Source: Moraxellaceae bacterium UBA2032 (GTDB lineage Bacteria; Pseudomonadota; Gammaproteobacteria; Pseudomonadales; Moraxellaceae). Taken from it: DNA of 5,710 nt. The notes beneath the pieces were generated by a model, which searched no databases, was not told the origin of the DNA, and saw only the letters and a program-made list of their open reading frames with translations. The translations under genes were made by a program, and so were the position numbers. Where the stretch lies: assembly GCA_002333125.1 (NCBI GenBank), contig DDBM01000226.1, forward strand, positions 696-6,405, given 5' to 3'. Every line of letters starts with the position of its first letter. The first letter of the stretch is position 1. Below, piece after piece: positions 5,130 to 5,710 of the stretch.

Positions 5130-5710
5130 ATGTCTGACACACCCGAAAACTCAAGCCCTGTTAGCTCTAAATACAGCAAGAGTATTCAAGATGCGAGTGC
5201 AATTATTCATGTGGCTATGCGTAGCGCACAAGAGTTAACTCACTTGGTGGCAGAAATGCACAGTACCATTACATATTTACCTTCGCCGCTTAATAAAGAG
5301 CATCAAGCTAATGCACGTTACGCGCCATTTCCGTATCGTATTGTGGCAGGTAGTTTTGCTTTAATTGCCAAAATCAGCAAAATGTTTACTGCACATCAAA
5401 CCGAATTTAATCAAACGCTTGCTATACGCACTCAGGCTGCGCTGAATGGCGTATGTGGCGACAAACTAGAAACATGGGATAGCCCATTGGCTACGCCTAT
5501 TACCTTGCGTAGCGAAAACGGCGATGTTTTAGATATGGCGGCATGGGCGCAAGAACCCGCTAAAGGTCATATTATTTTTTTACATGGTTTGTGTCACAGC
5601 GATTTAGAGTGGCAACAATCGACCAATCATGTGCGCTTTTATAACGAGCTAGCTCAAATGGGCTATAAAGTGGCGTGGTTACGTTACAATACAGGCCGAG
5701 CTATTCATGC
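5130..5710 (+). CDS. Alpha/beta hydrolase (5' part, 193 codons, truncated by window end)
   Basis: The reading frame is open from ATG 5130 to the window edge. It encodes an N-terminal region of about 140 residues without a signal peptide, probably helical from about 18 to 108 (including A-G-S-F-A-L-I-A-K-I). The start of an alpha/beta hydrolase domain follows: the strand G-H-I-I-F-L leads to the oxyanion-type His-Gly at 152-153 (F-L-H-G-L-C-H-S-D-L-E-W), then V-A-W-L-R-Y-N-T-G-R-A-I-H. The H-G-L-C-x-x-D-L-x-W plus L-R-Y-N-T-G-R pattern recalls lipase/esterase-like hydrolases of Pseudomonadales. The nucleophile serine elbow and the Asp/His of the triad lie beyond the window, so activity cannot be judged. 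The Shine-Dalgarno is weak (AAGAGA, 6 bases from the ATG). The start is supported by the promoter about 26 bases upstream. The gene is divergent from the binding-protein pair; substrate unknown. Confidence 0.82.
   Translation, partial: MSDTPENSSPVSSKYSKSIQDASAIIHVAMRSAQELTHLVAEMHSTITYLPSPLNKEHQANARYAPFPYRIVAGSFALIAKISKMFTAHQTEFNQTLAIRTQAALNGVCGDKLETWDSPLATPITLRSENGDVLDMAAWAQEPAKGHIIFLHGLCHSDLEWQQSTNHVRFYNELAQMGYKVAWLRYNTGRAIH

Overview
The window looks like chromosome of a mesophilic gammaproteobacterium of moderate-to-low GC. The argC sequence is close in style to pseudomonad ArgC, a DUF6776-type membrane protein follows argC, and the right-hand alpha/beta hydrolase carries motifs I associate with Moraxellaceae and other Pseudomonadales. 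This placement is inference from protein flavour only. No RNA genes, CRISPR, insertion sequence or phage genes are visible.

Layout: almost everything is on the minus strand, so transcription runs right to left from about 4921 to 1. In order of transcription: (1) two tandem paralogous periplasmic solute-binding proteins of the SBP_bac_3 type (4921-4118 and 4107-3304), 10 bases apart and without ABC permease or ATPase genes beside them; (2) a short intergenic stretch with a half-palindromic repeat-like sequence and a good sigma70 promoter; (3) argC (3173-2139), an arginine biosynthesis enzyme; (4) a DUF6776 single-pass membrane protein with a coiled coil (2119-1418), 19 bases after argC and ending in a weak terminator-like hairpin; (5) a lipoprotein RND periplasmic adaptor (1309-101), whose Shine-Dalgarno lies in one arm of a long inverted repeat; (6) the first 30 codons of the RND inner-membrane pump (90-1), cut by the window edge. 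On the plus strand, diverging from the binding-protein pair across a 208-base intergenic region, is the 5' part of an alpha/beta hydrolase (5130 onward) behind a clear promoter (TTGACA, 17 bases, TAAATT).

How they work together: adaptor and pump form a classic tripartite efflux unit; the outer-membrane channel is not in view and may follow the pump. ArgC and the DUF6776 protein look co-transcribed but have no obvious shared function. The two binding proteins are the least ordinary part. They align over their full length, share six cysteines, differ at the canonical ligand-carboxylate arginine, and stand alone without transporter genes. I do not see a dramatic new system. The best leads are this cysteine-rich orphan binding-protein pair and the possible RNA hairpin that would mask the efflux adaptor's ribosome binding site.
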